DNA of 64,000 nt from JAJKJG01 sp036556825. GTDB taxonomy: Bacteria > Pseudomonadota > Alphaproteobacteria > Rhizobiales > Beijerinckiaceae. The notes below the pieces were generated by a model. It did not search any database. It saw nothing but the letters and a program-made list of their open reading frames with translations, and had not been told where the DNA came from. Of this stretch, positions 36,124-45,692 are shown piece by piece (position 1 is the first letter of the stretch; each line of letters opens with the position of its first letter). The translations under genes were made by a program, and so were the position numbers. The stretch spans positions 10,001 through 74,000 of the forward strand of contig DATBIR010000297.1 of NCBI GenBank assembly GCA_036556825.1. The letters are read 5' to 3'.

Positions 36124-37446
36124 TCAGATGACCACCGTGCCCGACGGCTGATTGTTACGCACCTCGCTGCGGCTTTTCGTGCAGACATCATGCGCCGCGC
36201 GGATGAAAACCTCGGCGCCGCGCGTGAGATCGACGACGCTCACATGCTCCCCTTCCTTTGGATAATATCCTGAGCCGCCGCCGCGCATGCGCCCTTGCGG
36301 CCCGTAGCAGATGGCTGGGATTCCTGCGCGGGTCAGTGGCGCCGTATCGGCATACCATCCGTCCCATGTAATCTCCGGCCGGGCGCCCCACGTTGCCTCG
36401 TGGGCGGCGGCTATCGAGCGCACGACATACTCGTTCGTGGAGACCTCCGCGGTGTGCGCGATCTGGACCACCTCGACTTCGATCGCGAGCGTCGGGTTCT
36501 CCCGCTGCAGCTTGCGCGCGCACTCGCGGACGCCGTCGACGATCTCCACGTGCTCCTGTCCCGGCATGATGCCCACCTCGAGATAGAGACGGCAGAAGCT
36601 CGGCAGCTTCGTTGGCCGGAAGGGATGGCCACCCTCGATTGCGATGATGTTCACGTTGCCCGCGGGCTCGCCCTTGTACTGGCAGCCGCAGAGATAGTGC
36701 TCTCCCCAGGCCTTGAGCGCGGGGATCGCCGTCAGCATCTTTTCGATCGCGTCTTCGCCCGGCTTCACTTGGACGGTCGAGCCTCCGCGACGGTACGTGG
36801 CGCCCGGATTGCCGCGGGTCGTGAGTTCCATGAAGACGTAGCCGCCGGACGCGACCGAAATCCTGTTCGAGGTCGGCTCGGGAATGACGACCATGTCGGC
36901 GGAAATGCCGTTGGCAACCATGAAGCGGGCGCCGACGCCGCACCCCCGGTATCTTGACCCCTGATACTGTGCGACGTTCGCATGGCATGTTTCGCCGACG
37001 ACGCCTGCGATGAGCAGGTCGCCGGGCAGGCGTGCCTTCGCCCTGGCAAGTGCTTCGACGGCGATGATCGCAGAAGCGTGACCGCCCTTCATGTTGTACG
37101 CGCCGAGACCATGAATCCACTCGCCGTCCGTCCAGGCCTTCGGCTGGTATCCGGGACCGAGGTCGCGAATGCCCTCTTCATCTCCCCCATAGGCGCTGTC
37201 GAGATGCCCGGCATACATCAGCCGGGCGCCGTTGCCGGTACCTTCGAGCAGGCCGTAGACATTGTATCGGTTGGGCTCGACTTCCTGCAGCCGGGTCTTG
37301 AGCCCCACGGCGCCGAACCTGTTTGCCAGATATTCGGCGAGGGCCTTCTCTCCCCCGACCGGGCTCGGGATATCGATCATCTGCGTGACCAGCTCCGCGA
37401 CGGAATCCTGAGTCACATGGCCGATCGCATCCTCAACTAAGCTCAT
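36124..37446 (-). CDS. M20 family peptidase (ArgE/DapE-like) with altered metal site
   Basis: 440 residues from the ATG at 37446. First metal motif: YAGHLDSAYGGDEEG. The bridging motif reads HGLGAYNMKGGHAS, with Asn where most M20 enzymes have Asp. The base/ligand motif is GVVGETCHANV rather than EEE. The C-terminal part has WYADTAPLTRAGIPAICYGP. Asn at this position occurs in some M20 branches, so activity is still likely, with an N-acyl or amide substrate. The 198-base region upstream holds an AT-rich block (TTTTGATACCTTTTTTGTAT at about 37557-37576 on this strand) that is a likely promoter area. Confidence 0.83.
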   Translation of the reverse strand: MSLVEDAIGHVTQDSVAELVTQMIDIPSPVGGEKALAEYLANRFGAVGLKTRLQEVEPNRYNVYGLLEGTGNGARLMYAGHLDSAYGGDEEGIRDLGPGYQPKAWTDGEWIHGLGAYNMKGGHASAIIAVEALARAKARLPGDLLIAGVVGETCHANVAQYQGSRYRGCGVGARFMVANGISADMVVIPEPTSNRISVASGGYVFMELTTRGNPGATYRRGGSTVQVKPGEDAIEKMLTAIPALKAWGEHYLCGCQYKGEPAGNVNIIAIEGGHPFRPTKLPSFCRLYLEVGIMPGQEHVEIVDGVRECARKLQRENPTLAIEVEVVQIAHTAEVSTNEYVVRSIAAAHEATWGARPEITWDGWYADTAPLTRAGIPAICYGPQGRMRGGGSGYYPKEGEHVSVVDLTRGAEVFIRAAHDVCTKSRSEVRNNQPSGTVVI

Positions 37447-37644
37447 GCAAATTCCCGCCTTCGCCATGCACGCGGATTCGTCCGCATGCGTACGAGTTGG
37501 ACAACATGAGAAGTGATGCCATCCGGCATTCCCCGTTGCAATCGTAGCCGCCATACAAAAAAGGTATCAAAAGAGAACAAACTCGGCATCGCCGCGCCTC
37601 TACAGTCTAGCGCAAGTTGACGGCGTCTTCTTCCCAGTCGCCGC

Positions 37645-39066
37645 TCATGGCTCGGAAGTCGCGCGCAACTGTTGCAAGCGATCGGTCAGGCAGCACCTCA
37701 GCGACTGCTCCAATGCGTGCGCGGCCCGCAGGACGAGGGCATCGGCGAAGCGCTTGCCGACGATCTGCAGTGCGGCAGGAAGTGACGTAGGCGTGAGGCC
37801 GCACGGAACTGACGCCGCCGGTTGCTGGGTAAGGTTGAACGGATACGTGAAGGGCGTCCAATCAAGCCACGCAGCGAAGCGGCTCTGCGCGGGCGTCTCG
37901 CTCCCGAGCGCGAATGGAAGAATCGGCACGGTCGGCGTGACGAGAAGATCGACCCGCTCGTGAAGCAGGTTGAGCTTTGTCGCGAGCTGCTCACGCGCCA
38001 GCTGCGCGGCGCGGAACTGCGTCGCGGAGACGCGTTCCCCTGCCTCCGCCATGCGAACGAGGCCGGCGTCGACAAGATGGTGATCCGCGGCTGGGATGGA
38101 CTGCAGCAACAGGGCGCAGCCGACCTGCCATTGGATTTCGATCTGGCTCCGCGCTTCCGTGAGATCGAGATCGATGTCGTCGACATGGGCGCCGAGCTCC
38201 TGCAGGTTGCGCGCGGCCAGGTCGGTCAGACGACGAATGTCCGGATCAGTCGGGAAGTCCGCGTCCGCCACATAGCCGATCCGCAGTCCTGCGAGGTCGG
38301 TGCAGGCCGGCATGTCGAGAGATCGTGCGCAGGATGGCGCCGCAACGCCGTCGCGCGGGTCTGCGCCGCTCATGATTGCAAGCATCCCGGCGGCGTCGCG
38401 GACGGTCCGCGCGATCGGCCCGTGGTGTCCGAGGCCGCTGAACACGCTCGCGGGAAACAACGGTACGACGCCATAGGTCGGTTTGAAGCCGACTACGCCG
38501 CAGAATGCCGCGGGTATCCGGATCGACCCGGCCGCATCGGACGCGGCGTGCCAGACACCGAGGCCAAAGGCCGCGGCGACGCCGGCGCCCGCGCTGCTGC
38601 CTCCTGGCGTCAGGCGGGGGTCCCATGGATTTCGCGTCTCGCCATGCCTCGGGCTGTCGCCGAGGCCCTTCCAGCCGAATTCCGGCGTCGTCGTTTTCCC
38701 GACGAAGACTGCCCCGGCCTCCCGCAGGCGCGCGACGCAGGCGGTATCGGATGTCCAGGGCTGGTCGGGGCTGACGGTCTTCGACCCGCATAGGGTGGGC
38801 CATGACCTTATCTGCATCACATCCTTGATGGTCGTCGGGATGCCGTCCCCCGGTCCGAGCGGCGCATCCCGCAGCCATCGGCTCTCCGAGCTCCTGGCCA
38901 TCTCCATCGTCACGTCCGGGTTGATGGACGCGAAGGCGTTAAACCGAGGGTTCAGATGGTCGATCCGGGCGAGGACCGCCGTGGCGACCTCCACTGGTGA
39001 CACGGCGCGAGAGTGGTATGCTTCATGAAGTTCACGCGCGGATAAATCGCAAAGTTCGTCACTCAT
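37645..39066 (-). CDS. Amidase-signature family hydrolase
   Basis: 473 residues from the ATG at 39066 (GGAGAG upstream). Triad: Lys in IPTTIKDVMQ, Ser in LTPGGSSAGAGVAA, nucleophile Ser in ASDAAGSIRIPAAFCG. Also GKTTTPEFGWKG and VVGFKPTYGVVP. This GK-T-TPEFGW form is close to aryl- and acylamidases. It is divergent from the LysR gene with a 99-base shared region and is the likely first target of that regulator. It should hydrolyse an amide in the cytoplasm. Confidence 0.9.
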   Translation of the reverse strand: MSDELCDLSARELHEAYHSRAVSPVEVATAVLARIDHLNPRFNAFASINPDVTMEMARSSESRWLRDAPLGPGDGIPTTIKDVMQIRSWPTLCGSKTVSPDQPWTSDTACVARLREAGAVFVGKTTTPEFGWKGLGDSPRHGETRNPWDPRLTPGGSSAGAGVAAAFGLGVWHAASDAAGSIRIPAAFCGVVGFKPTYGVVPLFPASVFSGLGHHGPIARTVRDAAGMLAIMSGADPRDGVAAPSCARSLDMPACTDLAGLRIGYVADADFPTDPDIRRLTDLAARNLQELGAHVDDIDLDLTEARSQIEIQWQVGCALLLQSIPAADHHLVDAGLVRMAEAGERVSATQFRAAQLAREQLATKLNLLHERVDLLVTPTVPILPFALGSETPAQSRFAAWLDWTPFTYPFNLTQQPAASVPCGLTPTSLPAALQIVGKRFADALVLRAAHALEQSLRCCLTDRLQQLRATSEP

Positions 39067-39165
39067 GAATTCTCTCCGGCGAGGGGGGCGCATCGGGTAG
39101 CGGTTCTGCATGCGCCGTTCGACAGATGCCGGCGCCGTGGAGATGTGTACCAGAGAAACAAGGCC

Positions 39166-40092
39166 ATGGATCGTAAGAAGCTTCTCTACTTCGCCAGGAT
39201 TGCCGAGTGTGGCAGCTTCACAAAAGCGGCCGCCCAGCTGCGAATCGCCCAGCCGGCGCTGAGCCGCCAAATCGCGCTGCTCGAGCAGGAACTCGGCGCC
39301 GAGCTTTTCACGCGGATGGGCAGGCATGTCCGCTTGACGGACGCCGGCGAGGTTCTTCTTCGCCACGCCCACAGGATCAACAAGGCTTTCGATCTCGCGC
39401 GCGAGGAGATGCAGACCCGGGCCTCGTCGCCCAAGGGACGCGTGATCGTGGGGGCGCCGCCGTCCTTGAGTTGCATGCTGACGCCGCGGATCCTCACCAG
39501 GCTGCGGCACGAACTGCCTGACGTCTCGCTGACCATTCGGGAAGGTACGAGCCTGTTCCTGGAGCGGTCGATCATCGAGGCCGATCTGGACCTCGGCATC
39601 GTTGCCGAGGAGTTCAGCGGACCGGGCATCGACAGGCATTGCCTGGGGCACGAGGACATCGCGCTGATCGGACGCCCGGACGTCATCGACAAGCTGCGCC
39701 GCGACGGCGCGCGCTGGTGGCGCACGATGCCGTTGCTGATGACCTGCCAGGTGAGCTGTCTGGTGCGGTCCGTGATCCCGGACAAGCTGGAGAATGTCTA
39801 CTGGGTCGAGATGGACGCGATCCATGCCATCAAGGAGATGACGAACCTCGGGCACGGCGTCACGCTCTGCCCGGTCGGGTTCTTCCGCAGTGAGATCGAG
39901 ACACGGCAAGTCGCCGTCGCAAGCATGGGGGACATCACCCGCCCGATCATCCTCGTGGGCTCGGCGTCGCGACCCCGTTCACGCGCGGTCGAGGCGGTGG
40001 CGCAGATTCTCCGCACGGAAGTGGAGAAATTCTTCCAGGCCGGAGCATTTGCGGCGCATGCCCCCGTCGAGATCGCGCCGCCTGAATGTTGA
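39166..40092 (+). CDS. LysR-family transcriptional regulator
   Basis: 308 residues from the ATG at 39166; a GTG at 39145 with GGAG close by would add seven residues. The N-terminal winged helix is LLYFARIAECGSFTKAAAQL...QPALSRQIALLEQELGAELF. A substrate-binding domain follows (residues about 92-295). The divergent region to the amidase gene contains the inverted pair GCGCAT...ATGCGC (39088-39115), a candidate operator. Position between the amidase/M20/TctC run and the tctBA pair suggests that it controls both. The effector is unknown. Confidence 0.9.
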   Translation: MDRKKLLYFARIAECGSFTKAAAQLRIAQPALSRQIALLEQELGAELFTRMGRHVRLTDAGEVLLRHAHRINKAFDLAREEMQTRASSPKGRVIVGAPPSLSCMLTPRILTRLRHELPDVSLTIREGTSLFLERSIIEADLDLGIVAEEFSGPGIDRHCLGHEDIALIGRPDVIDKLRRDGARWWRTMPLLMTCQVSCLVRSVIPDKLENVYWVEMDAIHAIKEMTNLGHGVTLCPVGFFRSEIETRQVAVASMGDITRPIILVGSASRPRSRAVEAVAQILRTEVEKFFQAGAFAAHAPVEIAPPEC

Positions 40093-40128
40093 TGGCGCTT
40101 TCCCCCGGGAACGCATCCATAACGCGAT

Positions 40129-40156
40129 TTATCGGGGCCGATAACGATTTTGTCTG
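40129..40156 (+). terminator. Candidate terminator after the LysR gene
   Basis: TTATCG (40129-40134) pairs with CGATAA (40139-40144), and ACGATTTTGTC with a T4 run follows. It lies 37 bases after the LysR stop. The stem is short, so the call is tentative. It would separate lysR from tctB transcription. Confidence 0.35.
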
Positions 40157-40374
40157 GACCTCGGAATTGCGCGTCGGGCGCACGGGTGGAATATTCGGGC
40201 ATCGCTCTTGCGTTCGCTAGTTTTGACCGACTGGACAGGTCCGGAGGCGCATGGTCCCTGCATGCTGAGCACGTCTCGATCACCTGCAGTCGTGCGAGTG
40301 CGCTTCGCGCGGCAAAGCGGCGAAGGCGACGGCCCCGGTGATTGCAGCCGGTCTCTGCGGCAGAGAGGTGCGCG

Positions 40375-40824
40375 GTGGTATCGCTGATCGTAGTCTCGAC
40401 CATTTTGATCGGCGCCTTGGCAATGACGGTCGAATCCGTCCGCCTCCTCCGGGGCCCGCTTTCGACCTCGGCAGGGCTGTTTCCACTGATCGTTGCGATT
40501 GCGATTCTGGTGGTCGCCGGGCTCGTCATCATGGGTGATGTCCGTCGCTTGAGGAGCGCGACTGGGCCTGACGGCCCCGCTTCCGAGACGCTGACGGGGG
40601 ATCGGCGTGACTTCAAGCGCCTCGCGGCTTGGACGACCCTCAGCATTCTCTATGCCGTTGCCACTCCGATAGTCGGTTTCGAGATCGCAACTTTCGTGAT
40701 GCTGACCGTGGCCCTCAAGTTCTTCGGCAAAGCGAGCTGGCCGGTGGTGGCCACCGTTCCCATTGCCGTCGCGCTCATCCTGCCATTCGTCTTCCGCCAC
40801 TTGTTTCACACGTTGATTCCCTAA
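40375..40824 (+). CDS. tctB: Tripartite tricarboxylate transporter small permease (TctB)
   Basis: 149 residues from a GTG at 40375 with GAGAGGTG four bases upstream; a TTG at 40342 is weaker. Four membrane segments, with the TctB pattern of a first hairpin (SLIVVSTILIGALAM), the GPLSTSAGLFPLIVAIAIL block and a C-terminal hydrophobic pair. It forms the membrane complex with TctA encoded 26 bases downstream. No TctC gene lies in this operon; two are on the opposite strand upstream. Confidence 0.85.
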   Translation: MVSLIVVSTILIGALAMTVESVRLLRGPLSTSAGLFPLIVAIAILVVAGLVIMGDVRRLRSATGPDGPASETLTGDRRDFKRLAAWTTLSILYAVATPIVGFEIATFVMLTVALKFFGKASWPVVATVPIAVALILPFVFRHLFHTLIP

Positions 40825-40850
40825 GGCAGCCGGCGAAACGAGAGCGATCC

Positions 40851-42362
40851 ATGGAGACCTTGCAGACGACGGTCGCGGCGATCCCCGAGGTTCTTAGCTG
40901 GTCCGTGCTGCTCTACACGCTTGGCGGGCTTGCGCTCGGCATCATCTGGGGTGCGATGCCGGCGCTATCCACCACGATGGCCATGGCGCTGCTGGTCGGA
41001 TTCTCAGCCGGCCTCAGTCTTAATGACGCGATCGCGTTCCTGCTCGCGGTCTATGTCGGGAGCGTCTACGGCGGTTCGATCTCGGCGATATGCATCAATA
41101 TTCCGGGAACGCCCGCTGCTGCCTGCACGGCCATGGAAGGTTACCCATTGTTCAGGCGCGGCGAGGGCGGGCGGGCGCTCGGAACGGCGATCATGGCGTC
41201 TTCATTGGGCAATGTCGTCGGCGCTCTCGTGCTGATCCTGCTCGTCCCCCACGTCGTCGATATCTCGATGGGCGTCGGCGCGTGGGAGATCTTCCTGCTC
41301 GGCCTGTGGGGGGTGATGATCAGCGGCTCCATTTCCGACGCGCCCCCCTTGAAGGGGTGGCTTGCGGGATTGATTGGATTGTCGCTGTCCTTCATCGGCG
41401 TCGATCCCATCTCCGGCGCTGCGCGCTTTACGTTCGGGTTGCCGTCACTTTACGGTGGGCTCAGTTTCGTCGCGGTCCTTATCGGCCTGTTCGGCTTCGC
41501 CGAGATCGCACGTGGCCTCATCTTCGAGAAGGATGGCGACCGTGCGGTGATGAACCGGATGTCCGTGCACTGGCGAGCCCTGGTCGAGAATATTCGTTCG
41601 ATTTTCGTCAGCAGCGGCATCGGCACGTTCATCGGCATCCTGCCTGCAGCGGGAGCCGATACCGCCGCGTATGTGTCTTACGCGGTGTCGCGACAAACCG
41701 CGTCGCCGGAGGAGGCGGCGCGCTATGGCAAGGGATCATATCGCGGCATCATCGCTGCCGACACATCCAACAGCTCGAGTATCGGCGGCTCGTTGCTCCC
41801 GACCATGATCCTCGCGGTGCCGGGCGCAACGGCCGACGCGGCCTTCATGGGAGCGCTGAACCTGCAAGGCGTCGCCGTCGGGCCGATGATCCAGATGTAT
41901 CATCCCGGCGTGCTGGAATTCACGCTGGCGTCGTTCCTCCTCACCAGCATCCTGTTCGGCTTCGTGGCCTACTCGCTCGCGCATCCCGCCGTCTATCTGC
42001 TGTCGATTCCAAGGCGGCTGCTGCTGCCGAGCATCCTGCCGATTTGTGTGCTCGGCGCCTTTGCCGCGCAGAACAGCATCAGCGATATCTATGTGATGGT
42101 TATCTTCGGCGTCACCGCCCTGATCCTGATGGCGGCAGGCATCCCGCTGGCGCCCTTGATCATGGGCGTGATCCTCGGCCCCCTTGTCGATCAGAACTTC
42201 CGCCGCGCCATTCTGATCTACGAGAACCAGGGCGTGTCGGATGTCTTGCTGCGCCCGGCTGGAACGTTGATGCTTCTCATCATTATTGCCACGATGGTCG
42301 GGCCGTTCCTGTTCAGGCGGCGGAAGGCGGCGTCGGCGGAGGTGCCATCCGCCGCGATGTAG
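40851..42362 (+). CDS. tctA: Tripartite tricarboxylate transporter large permease (TctA)
   Basis: 503 residues with about 11-12 membrane segments. TctA blocks: LAVYVGSVYGGSISAICINIPGTPAAACTAMEGYPL, reported here only by its ends and lying at about residues 63-97; IFVSSGIGTFIGILPAAGADTAAY is represented by GTFIGILPAAGADT; NSSSIGGSLLPTM; and GVILGPLVDQNFRRA. The first-half motif reads GAMPALSTT where most members have GVLPGIGP. It is the main sodium- or proton-coupled carboxylate permease. It ends 220 bases before a convergent hydrolase gene. Confidence 0.9.
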   Translation: METLQTTVAAIPEVLSWSVLLYTLGGLALGIIWGAMPALSTTMAMALLVGFSAGLSLNDAIAFLLAVYVGSVYGGSISAICINIPGTPAAACTAMEGYPLFRRGEGGRALGTAIMASSLGNVVGALVLILLVPHVVDISMGVGAWEIFLLGLWGVMISGSISDAPPLKGWLAGLIGLSLSFIGVDPISGAARFTFGLPSLYGGLSFVAVLIGLFGFAEIARGLIFEKDGDRAVMNRMSVHWRALVENIRSIFVSSGIGTFIGILPAAGADTAAYVSYAVSRQTASPEEAARYGKGSYRGIIAADTSNSSSIGGSLLPTMILAVPGATADAAFMGALNLQGVAVGPMIQMYHPGVLEFTLASFLLTSILFGFVAYSLAHPAVYLLSIPRRLLLPSILPICVLGAFAAQNSISDIYVMVIFGVTALILMAAGIPLAPLIMGVILGPLVDQNFRRAILIYENQGVSDVLLRPAGTLMLLIIIATMVGPFLFRRRKAASAEVPSAAM

Positions 42363-42454
42363 ACCGCGCCCCGATCGGCACTCCTCTTGCGAGTGCCTCA
42401 TCCGTCCTGACGCTCGGCTTGAGCACCGACAGGATGGGCCCCGCTGCGACGAGC

Positions 42455-42486
42455 GCGGGATCGATTCGGATCTTAATCGATCCCGC
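42455..42486. repeat. Perfect inverted repeat between convergent genes (possible terminator; repeat part B-like)
   Basis: GCGGGATCGATT (42455-42466) pairs perfectly with AATCGATCCCGC (42475-42486) around an eight-base loop. It lies between the convergent tctA and hydrolase genes and may terminate both. The arms resemble the second part of the composite repeat at 51672-51700 (CAGGATCGATT...AATCAATCCTG), so it may be a solo copy of that part. Confidence 0.6.
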
Positions 42487-42582
42487 TCCGTTTCTGATTG
42501 AGCCGCATGATCTTCCCGGCGAGCGGCATCTACGTCGCCCGATCGTGCTCCAGCCCGTCGATTTTGCGCTCCTATGTGGCCA

Positions 42583-43881
42583 TCACAATCGCGCATTGGT
42601 CCATTTGGCGATGTAGTCGTAGAGATTCCTGGTCGCGTTGTCGTAAGACCGGCCCGTCGCCGCAGAACAGGGCTTGCACGGCGTCATGCCGTGCACGGCG
42701 CCTTCCACCACGATGAAATCCTTGTCCTTGCTGGCAGAGCGGTCGAAGATGAGTTCGCCGTCGGTGATGAAATAGTGTGCGCCCATCGCGGCGACGAGCG
42801 TTGGCACGGTGATGGACTCGACCGCGCACGGCGTCGAGTTGTTGCTCGAGCACCAGTCGACGCCGTCGAGCGAATGCGTCGCCCTGATGGCGTTGGCGCT
42901 CAGGAATGAGTTCACCGTCAGGAACAGGCTGCCGTCGAGCGTCGCGTCGCGCTTGGCGTTGCCCGGCGTCGGGACGCGGACGGTCCTGATCACCTCGGTG
43001 CTGATCGTGCCGTCGTCCTTGAGCAGTTTCTGCGGCCGCGTGGTGCAGCAATGCACGCCGGTCGAAACATCGGACAGGCGGGCGCGGTCGCGATAGGCGG
43101 CGAAGACGTCGTCATCCGAGGTCGTGTGCTTGCCTTGTCTGATGGCCTCGCGGATTTTCGTCGCCTTGTCGATCAGCCGGTTCATCCGCGCGGCCTGCGC
43201 CTTGAAGTAGCGCTCCTGGAATTCCTGCGAATAGGTCGAGTCGCCATTGGGATTGAAGCCGTTCTTCGCATCCCACGGGTTCAGGCCGGCATCGAGTTCG
43301 TTGGGCCTGTTTTCGTCGGTGACGGCGGGGTTCAGGCTGCGCAACGCATTGACCGTGTTGCCGGGATGGGCGTCGAGCAGGACGAGCGCGTCGGCGGCGG
43401 GCAAGCCGGCAAGATCGTTGCCGCACTGCGTGAGCTTGTTGGGGCCCTGGCAGTAGGCCGGGCCCTTCTCGGCGACGGCCTGGTAGAAGGACGTCGACGG
43501 CCCTCCGCCGGAATGGCCGATCAGCACCACCTTCTGGATGCCCGGCTGCTTCTTCAGGAACGCGACGCCCTGTTTGATGTCGAGGGCGATCTCCTCGAAA
43601 TTGACCGCCGCTTCGTTGTTGTCGGAGCGCGGATTCATGCCGAGCACCATGAAGCCGCGCCGCGCAAGCTCGCGGTTGGCGATCGAGTTCATGAAGTTCG
43701 ACGTGCGGTGAACCACCAGGAAGGCGATGCGCGCGGCAGGTCCCGCATCCGGCGCGTAGAGCGCCCCTTTGGTCGCCGAGGGCGTGAACTGGATGTAGCG
43801 CGGGTTGCTCTGGGCGGCGGCGGCGCCCGCCATCAGCACCAATCCCGTTGCAACGACGCAGGCGCGCAGCAGCTTGCTCAT
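42583..43881 (-). CDS. Secreted alpha/beta hydrolase
   Basis: 432 residues; GGGAGGG lies four bases before the ATG. The signal peptide is ACVVATGLVLMAGAAAAQ. The hydrolase fold shows VVLIGHSGGGPSTSFYQ (nucleophile Ser in GHSGG), an acid candidate in LVLLDAHPGN, and a late His in VEGAVHGMTPC. Several cysteine pairs (CQGPNKLTQC, CC, CSSNNSTPC, CKPC) suggest disulfides in the periplasm. The region from about 160 to 330 is a large lid insert. The substrate is unknown; it could be an ester or amide. Confidence 0.78.
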   Translation of the reverse strand: MSKLLRACVVATGLVLMAGAAAAQSNPRYIQFTPSATKGALYAPDAGPAARIAFLVVHRTSNFMNSIANRELARRGFMVLGMNPRSDNNEAAVNFEEIALDIKQGVAFLKKQPGIQKVVLIGHSGGGPSTSFYQAVAEKGPAYCQGPNKLTQCGNDLAGLPAADALVLLDAHPGNTVNALRSLNPAVTDENRPNELDAGLNPWDAKNGFNPNGDSTYSQEFQERYFKAQAARMNRLIDKATKIREAIRQGKHTTSDDDVFAAYRDRARLSDVSTGVHCCTTRPQKLLKDDGTISTEVIRTVRVPTPGNAKRDATLDGSLFLTVNSFLSANAIRATHSLDGVDWCSSNNSTPCAVESITVPTLVAAMGAHYFITDGELIFDRSASKDKDFIVVEGAVHGMTPCKPCSAATGRSYDNATRNLYDYIAKWTNARL

Positions 43882-43974
43882 TGGACCCTCCCTTGGCTCC
43901 GCGAATTGCCGCTTTTTAGCGAGGGCGTCATCGGGATTGAAGAGACGCTTCAGGACGCCTCGGTCACGATCGGG

Positions 43975-45471
43975 CTATCGCCCGCCTGCGGCCGACGCGG
44001 CGACGGGTAGGCCGGGCGCCGTCTCGACGCCGAGCGGCGGCAGGGCGATGCTTCTGCGCTTGCGGAAGTCGGTCCGGCTCAGGATCAGCCCGCGCTCTTC
44101 GAGGTAGAGCAGCAGGCGCCGCGCGCGGCCGGGCGAGGTGGTGCCGTAAACGGCGGCGAGATCCTCGTCGGACGGGCAGGGGGCGCCCTCGATGGCGGCG
44201 CGCGCGATCGCCAGGAAGACACCGTGCAGGTCCTCTGCGAGATCGGCCGTGCAGGCGAGGGCCCTCTGCCATTCTAAGGTTTCCTGAACGGCCTGGCCCG
44301 CTTCCGCCCGGGCGATGGCCAGCGACCGGCTGAACTGCGCCAGGGTCGGCGGCGTGCCGCCGAAGCGGCGCATGCGCGTCGTGAAATCCTGGTAGAGGAC
44401 CGCCGTCGTGCGCGTTGCCGCCTCAGGCTCGCTCAGCATCTCGCCGAGCACCGTCCCGATCGGCGGCGGCGGCTCGGCTGGTGCGGCGTCGGTCGGGCCG
44501 GCCTCGCTCCCCGGCGGCGCCGGTGGAGGCGGCCGGAAGTCGGAGAGCTGAACCAGAACGTCGTCGACCGACGGGCGCGCCGGCCGCGGCACGAGCGTAA
44601 GCCTGCTCTCCCGCTCGTCCTCGGCGGCGGGCGCGAACAGCAGCTCGCCCGCATCGGGCTTGTCGGCGGGGAGGGGCAGCAGCACCGGGCTGGCGCTGCG
44701 CCCCGATGTCTCGACCGGCCCGATCCGCACCGACAGCGGCCGCTTCGACACGGCCGGCCCGAGGGCCACGAACTGGCCGCGCTGGAGGTCGCGGAACATT
44801 TCCGCCTGGCGCCGTTCCAGGCCGAGCAGGTCGGCGGCGCGCGCCATGTCGATGTCGAGGAACGTGCGCCCCATCAGGAAGTTCGAGGCTTCCGCGGCGA
44901 CGTTCTTGGCGAGCTTGGCGAGCCGCTGCGTGGCGATCACGCCGGCGAGCCCGCGCTTGCGGCCCCGGCACATCAGGTTGGTCATCGCCCCGAGCGACAG
45001 CCGGCGCACTTCCTCGGAGGTCTCGCCGCTCGCGGTCGGCGCGAACAGCTGCGCCTCGTCGACAACGACCAGCATGGGGAACCACTGGTCGCGATCGGCG
45101 TCGAACAGGGCATTCAGGAAGATCGCTGCCGCACGCATCTGCGCCTCGGCGTCGAGATTCTCCAGGTTGAGCACCACCGACACGCGGTGCTGGCGGACGC
45201 GCCGGGCGATTCGCTGGATCTCGCTTTCCGAGCGGTCCGCGTCGACGACCACGTGTCCGAATCGGTCGGCCAGCGTGACGAAGTCGCCTTCCGGATCGAT
45301 CACGGCCTGCTGCACCCAGGGGGCGCTCTGCTCGAGCAGCCGGCGCAGCAGATGCGACTTCCCAGACCCGGAATTGCCCTGCACGAGCAGGCGTGTCGCG
45401 AGCAGTTCCTCGAGGTCGAGCGTCGCGGTCGTTCCGGTCGAAGTCGTGCCGATGTCGATACCGAGTGTCAT
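43975..45471 (-). CDS. HerA-like ATP-binding protein (DUF87/DUF853 type)
   Basis: 498 residues from the ATG at 45471 (GAGGAGG upstream). Walker A is VQGNSGSGKSHLLRRL near residue 35, Walker B is MLVVVDEAQLFAP, and the sensor region is GRKRGLAGVIATQRL. HerA-type ATPases are hexameric DNA pumps or translocases. The C-terminal 170 residues follow a Pro-rich linker and look like a helical plus winged-helix domain (AVYGTTSPGRARRLLLYLEE). No NurA nuclease or other phage-defence gene is adjacent. It is divergent from the acetamidase gene. Confidence 0.82.
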   Translation of the reverse strand: MTLGIDIGTTSTGTTATLDLEELLATRLLVQGNSGSGKSHLLRRLLEQSAPWVQQAVIDPEGDFVTLADRFGHVVVDADRSESEIQRIARRVRQHRVSVVLNLENLDAEAQMRAAAIFLNALFDADRDQWFPMLVVVDEAQLFAPTASGETSEEVRRLSLGAMTNLMCRGRKRGLAGVIATQRLAKLAKNVAAEASNFLMGRTFLDIDMARAADLLGLERRQAEMFRDLQRGQFVALGPAVSKRPLSVRIGPVETSGRSASPVLLPLPADKPDAGELLFAPAAEDERESRLTLVPRPARPSVDDVLVQLSDFRPPPPAPPGSEAGPTDAAPAEPPPPIGTVLGEMLSEPEAATRTTAVLYQDFTTRMRRFGGTPPTLAQFSRSLAIARAEAGQAVQETLEWQRALACTADLAEDLHGVFLAIARAAIEGAPCPSDEDLAAVYGTTSPGRARRLLLYLEERGLILSRTDFRKRRSIALPPLGVETAPGLPVAASAAGGR

Positions 45472-45692
45472 TCGCCTCCTCGCGGACGGTGGGGGAAGCC
45501 ATTTAGCACGGTCGCGGTGGCAAATTCCGGTCTTGCCGAGACCGTCCACAGGCTGCGCGTCGACCTCGGTTAATGCGGGATCGCCCATGCGCGGCTGCTC
45601 TCGGATGCAGGCATCGCTTCGAGTTGGCAGCCGGTTTGCATCGGAGCAGACTTGCATCGGCCGAGGACATCAGCTCGGCCAGGGAGGGTTCC

